DNA of 64,000 bases, taken from NCBI GenBank assembly GCA_019426215.1, contig CM033408.1:9117077-9181076 (forward strand). The letters are read 5' to 3'. Under the pieces are notes generated by a model. It did no database searches and was not told the origin of the DNA. It saw only the letters and a program-made list of their open reading frames with translations. The DNA comes from Buddleja alternifolia. Its lineage: Eukaryota; Streptophyta; Magnoliopsida; Lamiales; Scrophulariaceae. The translations under genes and the position numbers were made by a program. Shown here in pieces: positions 43,645 through 62,221 of the stretch. Each line of letters opens with the position of its first letter. Within the stretch, counting starts at the first letter, position 1.

Positions 43645-45240
43645 ATGCTAACAATGGCGGTATAGAGGCAGATATTAATCGATTAAGGGATATTCTATCG
43701 CTGACTGATAGAGAAGCAAATGAGGTGGAAATTCCGGCTCAGGATTGGAAGAAAGAAACCAGGTACACGGGACTGAGTATCGTAGCGAGGGTACTATCGG
43801 GCCCGTCGAGTGAACTTCATGGCGTTCAAAGATACTATTACACGGATGTTCAAGTCGGTTAAGGGGATGGCAGTGGACCGACTGGACAACGGACGATTCC
43901 TGTTAAGCTTCGGACATATTCTAGACATGCGAAGAGCACTAGGCGGCGGTCCATGGTGTTTCGATAAGGACCTGATAGTTATGAAGAAACTAGGTATAGA
44001 CAACGATCCTATCACTATACCACTGAACGAGAGTGAATTCACAGTTCACGTTAAAGGGCTCCCCCTAAGCTAGATGACAAAAGAGATAGCGACGTTCATT
44101 GGCAATAAGATAGGCAAGTTCATAGGTGTGGAGCTAGCAGAAAAAGGGGTTTCATGGGGCTCTATATTGCGGATTAGGGTCTCTCTCGACGTAACTCAAT
44201 CTCTACTTCGGGTGGTGAAACTAAAATCGGGGAATGAGAGTCTAATGGTAACCCTGGCTTACGAAAGGTTACCGGACTACTATTACCTATGTGGGAAGAT
44301 GGGACACCTTTCTAGTTTGTGCGAACTCCGCTACAACATCGAATTTATTGACCCCGGGGCTGTGTTACCATTCGGACCGAAATTGAGAGCAGCGGGACGA
44401 CCTTTGTTGGGGCTTGGACAGGGGACCAGTTGTAATCTCGTTTCTCCAGCTAACTCGGCAAGCTCCATACCTGGGAGGGCAGATACGAGCGATTGGCGAC
44501 CCGTCCGGCAAGCGGTGCCTAATCCGAAGTATAGGAGAGGGGGCAGCCCAAGCCGGGAAGGGGGTAGTTCAAGGGCAAAAGGATCGGGAGAAAATGATGA
44601 TGGGGCCTCGGGACAGATTCGAAGGCCAATTTTTAGATCGGTCGGAGTACACACGGAGCATGAGGATGAGTTCGAGGTTTATCAAAATGAGATTATTGGT
44701 TACGAACAGATTTCATCTGAGCAAGGAAATAGGTGCCCTAGCACTAATGGAGAATGTTATCATACGCCTATTTGCCAGGAGAGGACTGAGGAACTGATTC
44801 CAAACTTACCTCTTTTGTCAAACCCTTGTGTTTCAGGTCAAAATACTTCGGTTCTATCAGTTTTACACTCACCTATCCACACACAAAATCACGGCTTTCA
44901 ACTTTCGCACGAGGCGGGCCCATCAAATTTTCAATCAAATTTGGCATCGCCAAATCTTAATTCCAGTCCATTTTTGATAAATATTCCTCTCCATATAGCT
45001 GTAACCCCACCAAGGCCCCTTAGAGGGAGGTATTCACTTAAAAAGAGGGAGCCAAACCCCTCTCGCATTAATGTTCTTAACCAGACCACCCCTGGATCTC
45101 TTAAAAGAAAACAGCTTTATGTGTCAAAGGTGCCGGTGGAAGTCATCGAACCTACACCTAAGCGCCCTTTCCTTCGTCTGATCGACGAGCCTGATAGTCC
45201 GGCGGAGACTGCAAGGTTGCAGTCCCGCCAAGACCAATGA
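43645..45240 (+). pseudogene. LINE ORF1 (DUF4283 + zinc knuckle), disrupted
   Basis: The RNA-binding chaperone-like ORF1 of a plant L1. The start is approximate. An N-terminal LSLTDREANEVEIP segment is in one frame; a shift near 43805 leads to the DUF4283 core (FKDTITRMFKSVKG, RRALGGGPWCFDKD). TAG at 44071-44073 stands where the family has Trp. The zinc knuckle reads YYLCGKMGHLSSLC: the first of its CCHC cysteines is Tyr, so zinc binding should be lost. The Ser/Pro-rich tail is open to TGA at 45238. The stop overlaps the ORF2 start as ATGA. Confidence 0.85.
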
Positions 45241-47580
45241 GTATCTTATGCTGGAACTGTCAGGGGTTGGGAGGACCCCTGGCAGTTCGAGAGCTGTCCA
45301 AGCTCATTTAGCGTTTCTTCCCATTTTTAATTTTCTTGTCTGAAACTAGATTAGACAATTTAGCTTTTGAATTTCTTAAAAATCGTTTTAATTGTTTTAG
45401 CGTCTGTATCAAGTCTCGTGGTCAATCGGGTGGTTTAGCTCTTATATGGGATAAATCATCCAATGTGGTTCTTCAGTCGTTCTTGATTAATCATATCGAT
45501 GTTATTGTGGGCCCTTCTTCGGATCAGGATGGATGGAGATTTACTGGGTTTTTTGGTGAGCCAGAAGTCCAAAATCGTAAAGTGAGCTGGAATACTCTCA
45601 CTAGGTTGAGTAGAGATTCGTTTGCGTCGTGGTTGGTGGAAGGGGACTTTAATGAAGTATTATACCCTCATGAGCAGATAAGTAATCGTCAGAGGGCTCT
45701 TTGGCAGATGCGGGACTTTCGGGAGGCTCTCAATGAGACCGAGCTGTTTGATATAGGGTACAAGTGGGAGATGGTGACTTGGAATAATGGAAGGCAAGAG
45801 GAGCATAATGTCCAATGCCGGTTGGACCGTGCATGTGCTAATGTTATGTGGAGCTCACGATCCCCTAATGCGACAGTGACCCATATCCCCATGTTGCATT
45901 CGGATCACAAAGCCATTTACATTGAACTAAGCCCCGAGCAGCAACTTCGAACTCGGCCCAGCAAAAAGAAGTTTAGATTCGAAGCAGCGTGGTTGAGGAG
46001 CTCGGATTGTGAAAAAGTGATTCAGGAGGCTTGGGACCCGTGTGATGTTTCAAGGGTCAACGAGGGTGTTTGGAACAACATAAAGAAGTGTCGGGTCGGG
46101 TTACTTTGCTGGGACAAGAATGAATTTTGTAGAATCCCGAGTCGGATAAAAGAACTGAAGGATCATCTTAAGGTCTTGAAATCGGGGCGGATAACAGTGG
46201 CAGCGAAACAGGAGGTAAACAAAGTGAATGAGAAACTAGAGGAATTAATGGCTAGGGAAGAAACGGGGTGGAAGTAGAGAAGCAGAGCGTTGTGGCTCAA
46301 AGAAAGGGATCGAAACACACCATTTTTTCACTCGTGTGCATCGGACAGGAGGAAAAGAAACTCCATATCTCGGCTCAAAGACAATGATGGGGAGTGGAAA
46401 GAGAAAGATGAGGAGGTACAAAAAATTATTACAGATTATTTCGGTCACATTTTCTCGTCCGTACGCCCGTCGGCCCAGGAATTGGAAGATGTAATGGAAT
46501 TACTACAGCCCAAAGTGACAGCAGAAATGAACAAAGAACTGACACGGAGATTCTCAGCAGAGGAAGTCGCAATCTCGTTGTCACAAATGCACCCGATGAA
46601 ATCCCCGGGGCCTGACGGTATGTCTCCTTTATTTTTTCAAAATTTTTAGCCCATTGTAGGGAAAGATGTTACTGCTTGTGTTCTTAATTTTCTTAACTCT
46701 AGTCAAATACTTCCCAAACTCAATTTCACTCACATTTTCCTTATACTTAAAGTGCAATAATCCCGAGTCCATTACACAGTTTCCTCCCATTAGCTTGTGC
46801 AACGTAATATATAAAATGGCGCCAAAGACCTTAGCTAACCAAATCAAACCACTCCTTAATGATATTGTCTCAGAAAATCAATTTGCCTTTATACCTGGTC
46901 GCCTTATCTCAGATAATATCCTAGTAGCATACGAAATTAATCACTATCTGAAAAACAAGAATTGGGGTAAAGAGGGACATACAGCCCTGAAACTTGACAT
47001 GAGCAAAGTGTACGACAGGGTCGAGTGGATATTTCTTCGGAGAGTGTTAGAGAGATTAGGATTTCATCAAAGTATAGTAGAGCTCATCATGCTATGTGTT
47101 TCTTAGGTGTCGTATTCATTCATGCTCACAGGATCTCAGTTTGGATATCTTATGCCACAGAGAGGGCTCCAGTAGGGAGACCCCCTCTCTCCTTACCTTT
47201 TTGCTGTGTGCAGAGGTGTTTAGTTGTTTGTTGCAGGCGGAGGAGAATGCTGGTAATTTGTGGCAGTTCGGATAGCACGACAGGCCTCGATGGTGAATCA
47301 TTTGTTATTTGCAGACGTCACGATGATCTATTGTCAGGTGACGGAAGAAGCTATGGTATGTCTCAAAAATTTGTTTTTGCGTTATGCAAGAGTGTCAGGG
47401 CAGGAGATAAATTTGCAGAAATCAACAGTAGTCTTCAGTAAAAATACACAGAGGGGAGATAAGGAGGAGTTGGCGGGAATTCTAGGGGTACAGCTGGCTG
47501 AAAAGCACGATAAATAGCTAGGACTTCCGGCTGTGGTGGGGAAGTCGAGAAAGGAAGTATTTGCATCAATTAGGGATCGG

Positions 47581-49098
47581 TGATAAGTGCAATATTTATA
47601 TATTTTATTACCTCTATCTTTAGCATTTTATTGTGATTATATGGCCATTGGAACTGATTTTATCTCATTTTGTGATTTGGGCAAGAGTTGAAGTGCAAAA
47701 TATCAATTTCAATCAAAATGGCAGATTTGGCGATGTTTCGGAAATATTAATATATGTGGAGATGCAGACATTAGTTTCTATTGAATTTTATCTAGTTGGA
47801 AAGCTAAGACAAAGGCCTATATTTCTTATGAAGAAGTCCAGACCCAGTTCGGAAGTTAAAGGGCTCGAAAGTGTTGAAGAATTTAATGAAGATTTCTGTT
47901 CTGGACTGGACTGGAATGCGCAGCTTTGGTGAAAAATTCATAACTAGAGTTATGTGTCTTGGATTCAGTCAAGGCCAGTTGGAAATGAAAGCTAACACAT
48001 AAAGCTACAAATGTCTAGAAGGAGTCAAAGTCAGATTCGATGAATTAGAGGTCACAAATCAGAATGTAAAGGGAAGAATATATTCTCCATGCTTTGATGT
48101 TAAAGAGAAGAATATATTCTCCATGCTTTGATGTTAAAGAGAAGAATATATTCTCCATGCTTTGATGTTAAAGGGAAGAATATATTCTCCATGTCTTGAT
48201 AAAGGAAGAGAGAATATATTCTCTCTATGATTATGTCATCTTTTCATTGCCTATATATATGTCTTGCAAGAGTTGAAGTAGAACAACAAAAACAAGAAGA
48301 AAACAAAGAGAAGAGAGTTAGAAAAAATAGTATTTTCAAGTTTTATGCTTACAATTATGAGTATCTAAGTTTTTATTTCGATTCAAGGGAGTTCATTTTG
48401 ATTCACACGTTGTGAGACACGGAGCTTCATCTATCTATCTACGGTTTGATTATCTTTTGTTTCTTATTCTTAATGTTCATGCTTGTTTAGATAATAATCT
48501 AAGGTGCACATTAGTTGATTATCTATTACAATCTATTGCTAACAAATCTTCATAATCCGTAATTGTTATGTTTGATTTGTGCATGTAGCAATTAGGTTTT
48601 CATGATTAGGATCCCAATTTTCGTTGATAACCTAAGGGAAACATTAGAGTAAATTAAATAGTTGGCGCTTGTTTAAACTATTGTTTATCCTTAGTCGCTT
48701 CTAATTCGTTATGCTATTATTAACATGATTAGGATTGCTTAATACCGAGTCAGTTGATAATAAGAATTTAACCGGGTGCTGGGCTTTGGTTAATGATATA
48801 CGGAAGTTAATAGGGATATAAATAGCTGGTTATTTATGTTCTTGGCTAAGTAATCAAAGAATAGATAGTATTTTAGGTGTCTATGATCAACTTGAATTGA
48901 AGAACGAACTATCCTTGAATCGATGCTTTACATTTATTGAACTTCCTATTTAATTCCTGTCATTATTAATTCATCAAACAAACCTCCCCATTGAATATTA
49001 TTTTGATCAACCAATCTCTAGGGTTCGACCTGGACTTACGAGTACTACAAATTCTTATGAGAACAGTAATTATATTTTGGTGCATTCGACACGTACCA
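47581..49098 (+). mobile_element. Solo LTR (1518 bp) inside LINE ORF2, TSD ATCGG
   Basis: It starts TGATAAGTGC and ends CGTACCA (TG...CA). ATCGG directly precedes it (47576-47580) and directly follows it (49099-49103). Removing it together with one ATCGG joins the LINE codons in register (...RDR-VHARLDGW). There is no internal retroviral-type domain, so it is an LTR-LTR recombination product. The family is not identified. Confidence 0.92.
48073..48208 (+). repeat. 34-bp tandem repeats in the solo LTR
   Basis: GAAGAATATATTCTCCATGC starts at 48073, 48107 and 48141, with a changed copy at 48175. The core AGAATATATTCT is itself a palindrome. Confidence 0.95.
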
Positions 49099-50900
49099 AT
49101 CGGGTTCATGCTAGACTGGACGGTTGGAGTTCAAATTTTTTGTCACAAGCCGGGAAGGAAATTCTATTAAAAGCTGTGATTCAATCAATCCCAACATACA
49201 CTATGAGTTGTTTCAATCTACCAAACTTTCTCATTCGGGAAATTGAGGCCTCTATGGCCAACTTTTGGTGGAATAATAGAGAAGTAAAGAAGTTACACTG
49301 GGTTGCGTGGGGAAAGCTGTGTGATAAGAAAGATGAGGGGGTATTGGCTTTAGAGCTTTAAAGGAATTCAACTTGGCTATGTTAGCCAAGCAAGGATGGC
49401 GATTGTTACAAAACCCTAACTGTTTCCTAGCCAGGATGTTACGAGCTCGATATTATCCAAATTCTGATATGTTGGAGACGGAGGAAGGTACTAACGATTC
49501 ATACACGTGGAGGAGCATAAGGACAGCATTTTATCTTTTCGAAAGGGGGTGTCGATGGAGGGTTGGATCGGGGGAGAGAATTAACATTTGGCAGGATCCA
49601 TGGATACCTAGACCGCTACGCTTCAAGATTTTAACTCCGTGGAGATCTCTACCCGAGGAGACTCGTGTATGTGACTTGAGTGACGGGGACACGGGATGGT
49701 GGAATGTTAGGCTTTTGGAGGATAATTTGTGGCAAGCAGATGTCGAGTGCATTAAGTCAATTCCTATTGGCTCTCGCACCAATGAAGATAGGGTGATTTG
49801 GCATTTCACGAAAAATGGTCAATTCTCGGTTCGAAGTGCTTACCACCTAGCGAGGGATTTATCAAACAACAATAAAGGTTCGGCTTTGGGAGTGAAGGAG
49901 AGGTCGTGCCAGCCGTCATGGAAGTTTCTTTGGCATACAAGGGTGGCTCCGAAAATCAGAATGTTCGGGTGGAGGGCATGCAAACATGCGATTCCGACAG
50001 TTTGTAACATGAGAAGGCGGAGGATGAGAGTGAACGCGGCATGTCCCTTTTGTGGTTTGCGAGAGGAGGATACTAAGCATGCTTTATTGTCATGCGAGTT
50101 TGTGAGGCTGGTTTGGGCGTTGGCGAATTTACCCTGGAAAGTTGTCTTGGGTTGGCATTCGGATGTGGAGAATTGGTTTAGACACTGCCATGCAAAGTTG
50201 AAGGAGGAGGATTTTCTCTTGTTCTTGATGTTGTGTTGGCTCATCTGGAGCAATAGAAATGCGTCGATTATGGATAAGAAGTCGTCATCACCGGAGATAC
50301 TTGTGTCTAAAGCTAGGGCGTTTCGAGCTACTTATCAAGAAGTGCAAGAGGCGGGCCCTTCGCTGCAGAGGGACTATGATTCACGATGGGTGCCACCGGA
50401 TGGGGAGGTCATCAAGGTCAACTTTGACGGAGCAGTGTTTGATGTTCTTCGGGCAACCGGATCAGGATGTATTGCAAGGGATTCGCATGGGGAGTGCTTG
50501 GCGTGGAAGCGAAAGCGGAGGAGCTTCGGGTCAGTGCCAGAGGTAGCCGAAGCTCTCGCAGCTTTTGATGCCATGCAGCTGGCTAGAGAACACAGGTGGC
50601 GTCACATTCAAGTTGAAGGGGATTGCCTTTCACTGATAAACAGGCTTAGGGAGCGAAGAAGAGATCTTTCCTCTTTGGATCCGTTAGTAAAAGATATCCT
50701 AGATTTAATTCCATTTTTCGATTCAATTGTGTTTAGTTTTGTTCGTCGTTTAGGGAATAAACCCGCTCATTTGTTAGCTAGGTCTTCAACCGAGGAGCTT
50801 GATGGGGATGCAGTGTTACCCCCTCAAGTTTATTCTGCTTGTTTTGATGATGGTTATTAATAAAGTTTTACTGTTTCTTTTCAAAAAACAAAATCCTTCT

Positions 50901-51148
50901 TGGTTGATTACAAATGCCACATTGGATTTTTAAGCCCAAAAATGCATTAACAACAGTCCAAATTGATCAAGAAAGGCTCGGGGGGAATTTGCAGTAAAAA
51001 GAATTTTTATGATAATAGTTGAAAATCCTAAAGAGGACTAATGGAATTGGGTAAGGGTAACCATTAGAAAGAAGGTACCTCAAATAGATTGTGTCTATTT
51101 ATATAAACAACATTTTTTTATATATATAAGGAACTACACCAAGCCTAT
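50901..51148. other. Short spacer after the LINE
   Basis: Unique-looking AT-rich DNA with no gene. Confidence 0.5.
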
Positions 51149-51424
51149 TAGGAGAGTGTTTGACTGAGTTTATAAACTCTTTAAAACATCTTGTAAGTTG
51201 TTCGAGGGTTTATAAGTTGTTACAAAGTGTATGGTAATTTTTTTGGTAAAATAATTTATAAGCTCTCAAAAGAAGTTGTCATGAATAAACTCTTAAAATA
51301 TTAATAAGAAGACTCCAACTTATTTTTTAACAGCTTATAAGATAAAGAGTTTGTAAGCTTTAAAGACGTCTTATAAGCACTAAGAGCTTATAAGTTCTTT
51401 CAAATAAGTTTCGTCAAACACCCT
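51149..51424. mobile_element. Putative hAT-type MITE (about 276 bp)
   Basis: The left end AGAGTGTTTGACTGAGTTTA and the reversed right end AGGGTGTTTGACGAAACTTA pair imperfectly. The interior is rich in CTTATAAG/TTATAAGC motifs. The 8-bp duplication expected of hAT elements could not be shown cleanly. Confidence 0.55.
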
Positions 51425-51727
51425 GTAGGTCTAATTTGGACTTAACCTCATGAATGTGGAAGATTAGAAAAAAGAAGAAAAATAAAAAACTAAACCAGTA
51501 GCTGCAAACTTTAAAACAAAGCACAAAGATTGAACCAATACCAACTTCACAAATCAAAGCAACAAATACATAAAAAAAAAAATCAACTTGACTAATCTTG
51601 CTTGTTGGGTTGAACATTGAAGTTCGTATTTGCTTCTCTAATTTGTTTTAACGTGAATAAACATATTTATATATCAAAGCCTCTATGCTCCTCCCAGGAA
51701 CCGATAAGCTTCTACTAATTATTTGTG

Positions 51728-52613
51728 GGATAATTACACTAATTATCCCTCTTATTTATTATATTTACAATTTAGTCCGTTTACTTTGAGCACATTACAA
51801 ATACTTCATCTTATAATAAAACCTTATAATCGCCCCCTTCCAATAGAAAATTAATGGAATTTGATGAGATCATCAAAAAATATTTTCTAATTTCCCTAGT
51901 TTGCAATTGAGGGGTTGAACGTAAGTTTTCATATTAACGAGGATGTAATTGTAACTTTCAATTTAGTTTAAAATAAATAATTTCGTTAAAAATTTGTTAA
52001 CATCTTAATAAAGTAATGCAAATTCAAATTAATGCCAATTTGAATATTTTTCAAAAAATGTACACAATTACCGAGTTTTGATTTATTTTTTGGAGCAATA
52101 TCATAATTCAATGCAAATAAATCTAAATTAGTATGTTTGCCAAAAATTTTGAAACCAATTAGTAAATTAAAATAAGTTGAAAGGAAAAAAAAAGTATATA
52201 ATATATAAGGTTATATAATAAAAAAAGAAAACTTAAAAAGTATATTACGGAAAAAAGAAAAAAGAAAAAGAAGTAACGAAAGTTATCTGTAGGGGGTTGA
52301 ATGTAAAGTTTTATTATAAAGGGGGGTGTCTGTTATATGATACAATAAAGCGAACTGCATTATAATTACACTAAATAAAGAGGGTGTTAATGTAATCAAC
52401 TCTTTTTTACTTTTTTTTATTTTTTTAAAACAGTGGTAAGATTGAAACTTTACACTTTCCATCATCACACTTGACTAATGGCCATTAGTTAAAGAGGGTT
52501 CAACTTCAATGTAAAGTTTTATTATTGGAGATGGTGTTTGTTATGAGCCAAAATTAAATGGACCATATCGTAATTACACTAAATAAAATAGGCAATTAGT
52601 GTAATTAACCCTT
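51728..52613. mobile_element. Inverted-repeat MITE, GGGATAATTACAC type, with an internal repeat end
   Basis: The left end GGGATAATTACACTAATTATCC and the reversed right end GGTTAATTACACTAATTGCC pair over about 110 bp, through ATAATAAAAC(C/T)TTA. A second, internal copy of the right end lies at about 52300-52400 (AAGTTTTATTATAAAGG...GTGTTAATGTAATCAA), so either two related elements overlap or the end was duplicated. The first ten bases equal those of the element at 13401. Confidence 0.75.
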
Positions 52614-52779
52614 ACTTGTTTGATACTATGGCATTAAACTGTTTTTGTGCAATATTTCTAAAACGATAAAATGAGAAATTTGGGATGAAAACTAATGAAA
52701 AGGCGGAATATTAAAAATATAGTACACACACACACACACTCACTCATATATATATATATATGTATATGAGCAAAAAATT

Positions 52780-53340
52780 GTATGCCATAGATAACATATT
52801 ACTGCAGAATTGTATTTCTGAAAAATTTTATGCCATAGATAACATATTACTGTTTTTCAATTTTTGATTTAGTCCTATTTCTCACGGGATTCTCACATTT
52901 AGTCTCATAACTTTCACAATGTCTCACATTTAATCCCAACCAAAATTTTCGTCCAAAATTTAACGGTTAAAACCAATGTGCTCCATTAGTCAACATGTTT
53001 GACCGGTTTTTTTACAGAGAATTATCTAGTCACTATTCCGGGAATGGAAATAATATTGTTATGAGCATTTTGTGTGAAACTATGAATGACACTCACACAT
53101 GAATTCTATTCAATATCACGGTGTTTTTATTCAATATCATGTATTACTCACGCATGAATCAATTCAAAAGAATTGGTCAAAACTGTTGACTATCCGAGCA
53201 TATGTGTTTGGTTGTTAAATACTTGATGGAAGCTTTTGGCCTGGACCCAACTGTGAGATGTTTTAGAAGTAATAGAATGTAATTTGAGAATCCCATAAAG
53301 AATGTGACTAAATCAGAAGTCGGAGAAAGATATGGGACAA
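52780..53340. repeat. Second copy of the 8.4-kb intronic repeat, with a local duplication
   Basis: CTCACATTTAGTCTCATAAC and AAAATTTAACGGTTAAAACC match the repeat in SCPL intron 4 (8400-8560). Just before it, TTATGCCATAGATAACATAT occurs twice (about 52780 and 52828). No ORF. Confidence 0.65.
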
Positions 53341-53957
53341 ATAATGTGATTTATCCTTCGTATTTTTGGTACTGTAAGTTAGGTTGTATGCCGATTTAAT
53401 ACTTTATTATGGGGCTAGCAAGTAATGGGATTTATGTGGAGCTGTCCATACATGTATTATAATTATACATACAGATAAAATCCAAGAACTTCCAAAGAAT
53501 AAATCATACTCGAGAAAAACCACGCTTTCACCAACATTTGTCTACTCTAAAGACGTACTTCTACTTTTTTTTGTCAAGAATGAGAAAATAGAACGGACAA
53601 GCCACCCAATCGTGACCAACGTTTCAGAAACTTAAATATAAAATAGGGATTAATTTTTCTTCAGGCAGAAACTAAAAGCCAACTGACCTACCTATAAACA
53701 GACTCACACAAACTGTCAAGCTTCTCCTTTTCTTGCTTACATTAGCAAGATTCCGAACTTCAGTCATCCGTTACAAGGTTAGTTAATTTGTGCGGGATTG
53801 CAAACTCACTTCCGGTGAGATATATCCGAAGAGATCGAATGTGCAGAGCAGCCCCAACGGATGAATTATCAACCGGGTCATCGTTTCGAGATTATCAAGT
53901 CAAATGCCAACAATCAACTTCCCAGAAATTAGTACAGTTATACGTATCATATTTCCG
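53341..53957. other. GFAT 3' flank and 3' UTR
   Basis: The part next to 53958 should be the 3' UTR of GFAT (minus strand). No strong AATAAA is placed with confidence; TATAAATA/AATAAATC-like sequences lie near 53495-53505 and 53635-53645. Nothing else recognised. Confidence 0.5.
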
Positions 53958-62021
<8,064 letters not shown>

Positions 62022-62213
62022 AGTTGTTGCTCTTCTGAATTGTTTTCGTCTTCGATCGATCGATGATCCTTGTTTTGCGAGTTCGGAGTGTGCAGAGAGA
62101 TTGTGAAGATGTGGAGAGACGGGGAGAGGGGAAGTGATGAGTGGGAGTCGGAAAAGCCAACACTTTTGACTTTTTCTTTTGACAGATCGATCAGATCAGT
62201 TTGTTTTTGGATA

Positions 62214-62221
62214 TATTTATA
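62214..62221 (-). promoter_or_regulatory. TATA box of GFAT
   Basis: The minus strand reads TATATAAATATA; the canonical TATAAATA lies about 195 bp upstream of the start codon, giving a 5' UTR of about 160 nt. The leader is CT-rich on the coding strand, as in many plant housekeeping genes. Confidence 0.6.

Larger units (their letters stand above)
45237..50860 (+). pseudogene. LINE ORF2 (endonuclease, reverse transcriptase, RNase H), disrupted and split
   Basis: The ATG at 45237 overlaps the ORF1 stop. The AP-endonuclease keeps its marks: WNCQG, SETR, EGDFNEV, RLDRAC, LHSDHKAI. Stops at 45309, 46275 and 46647 and a frameshift near 46650-46760 follow. RT motifs are then seen in pieces: LKLDMSKVYDRVEW, GDPLSPYLF after a TAG at 47173, and HLLFADV where the family has FADD, so one catalytic Asp is lost. 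A TAG at 47515 is followed by the solo LTR at 47581-49098. The rest resumes with the thumb/zf-RVT region (SQAGKEILLKAVIQSIPTYT; CPFCGLREEDTKHALLSC) after a small frameshift near 49350-49370, and RNase H (VNFDGAVF, EVAEALAAFDAM, VEGDC) ends at 50860. It cannot be active. Confidence 0.9.
43080..50891 (+). mobile_element. L1-type LINE (non-LTR retrotransposon) with a 9-bp target-site duplication
   Basis: AATCCTTCT occurs at 43071-43079 and 50892-50900, bracketing the element. The 3' end is a short A-rich tail (TTTCAAAAAACA) after an AATAAA-like TTAATAAAG. Order: 5' UTR (43080 to about 43640), ORF1, ORF2 with endonuclease, reverse transcriptase and a C-terminal RNase H. Without the solo LTR inside, it is about 6.3 kb, a normal full length for a plant L1. 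Several stops and frameshifts make it inactive. Confidence 0.92.
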
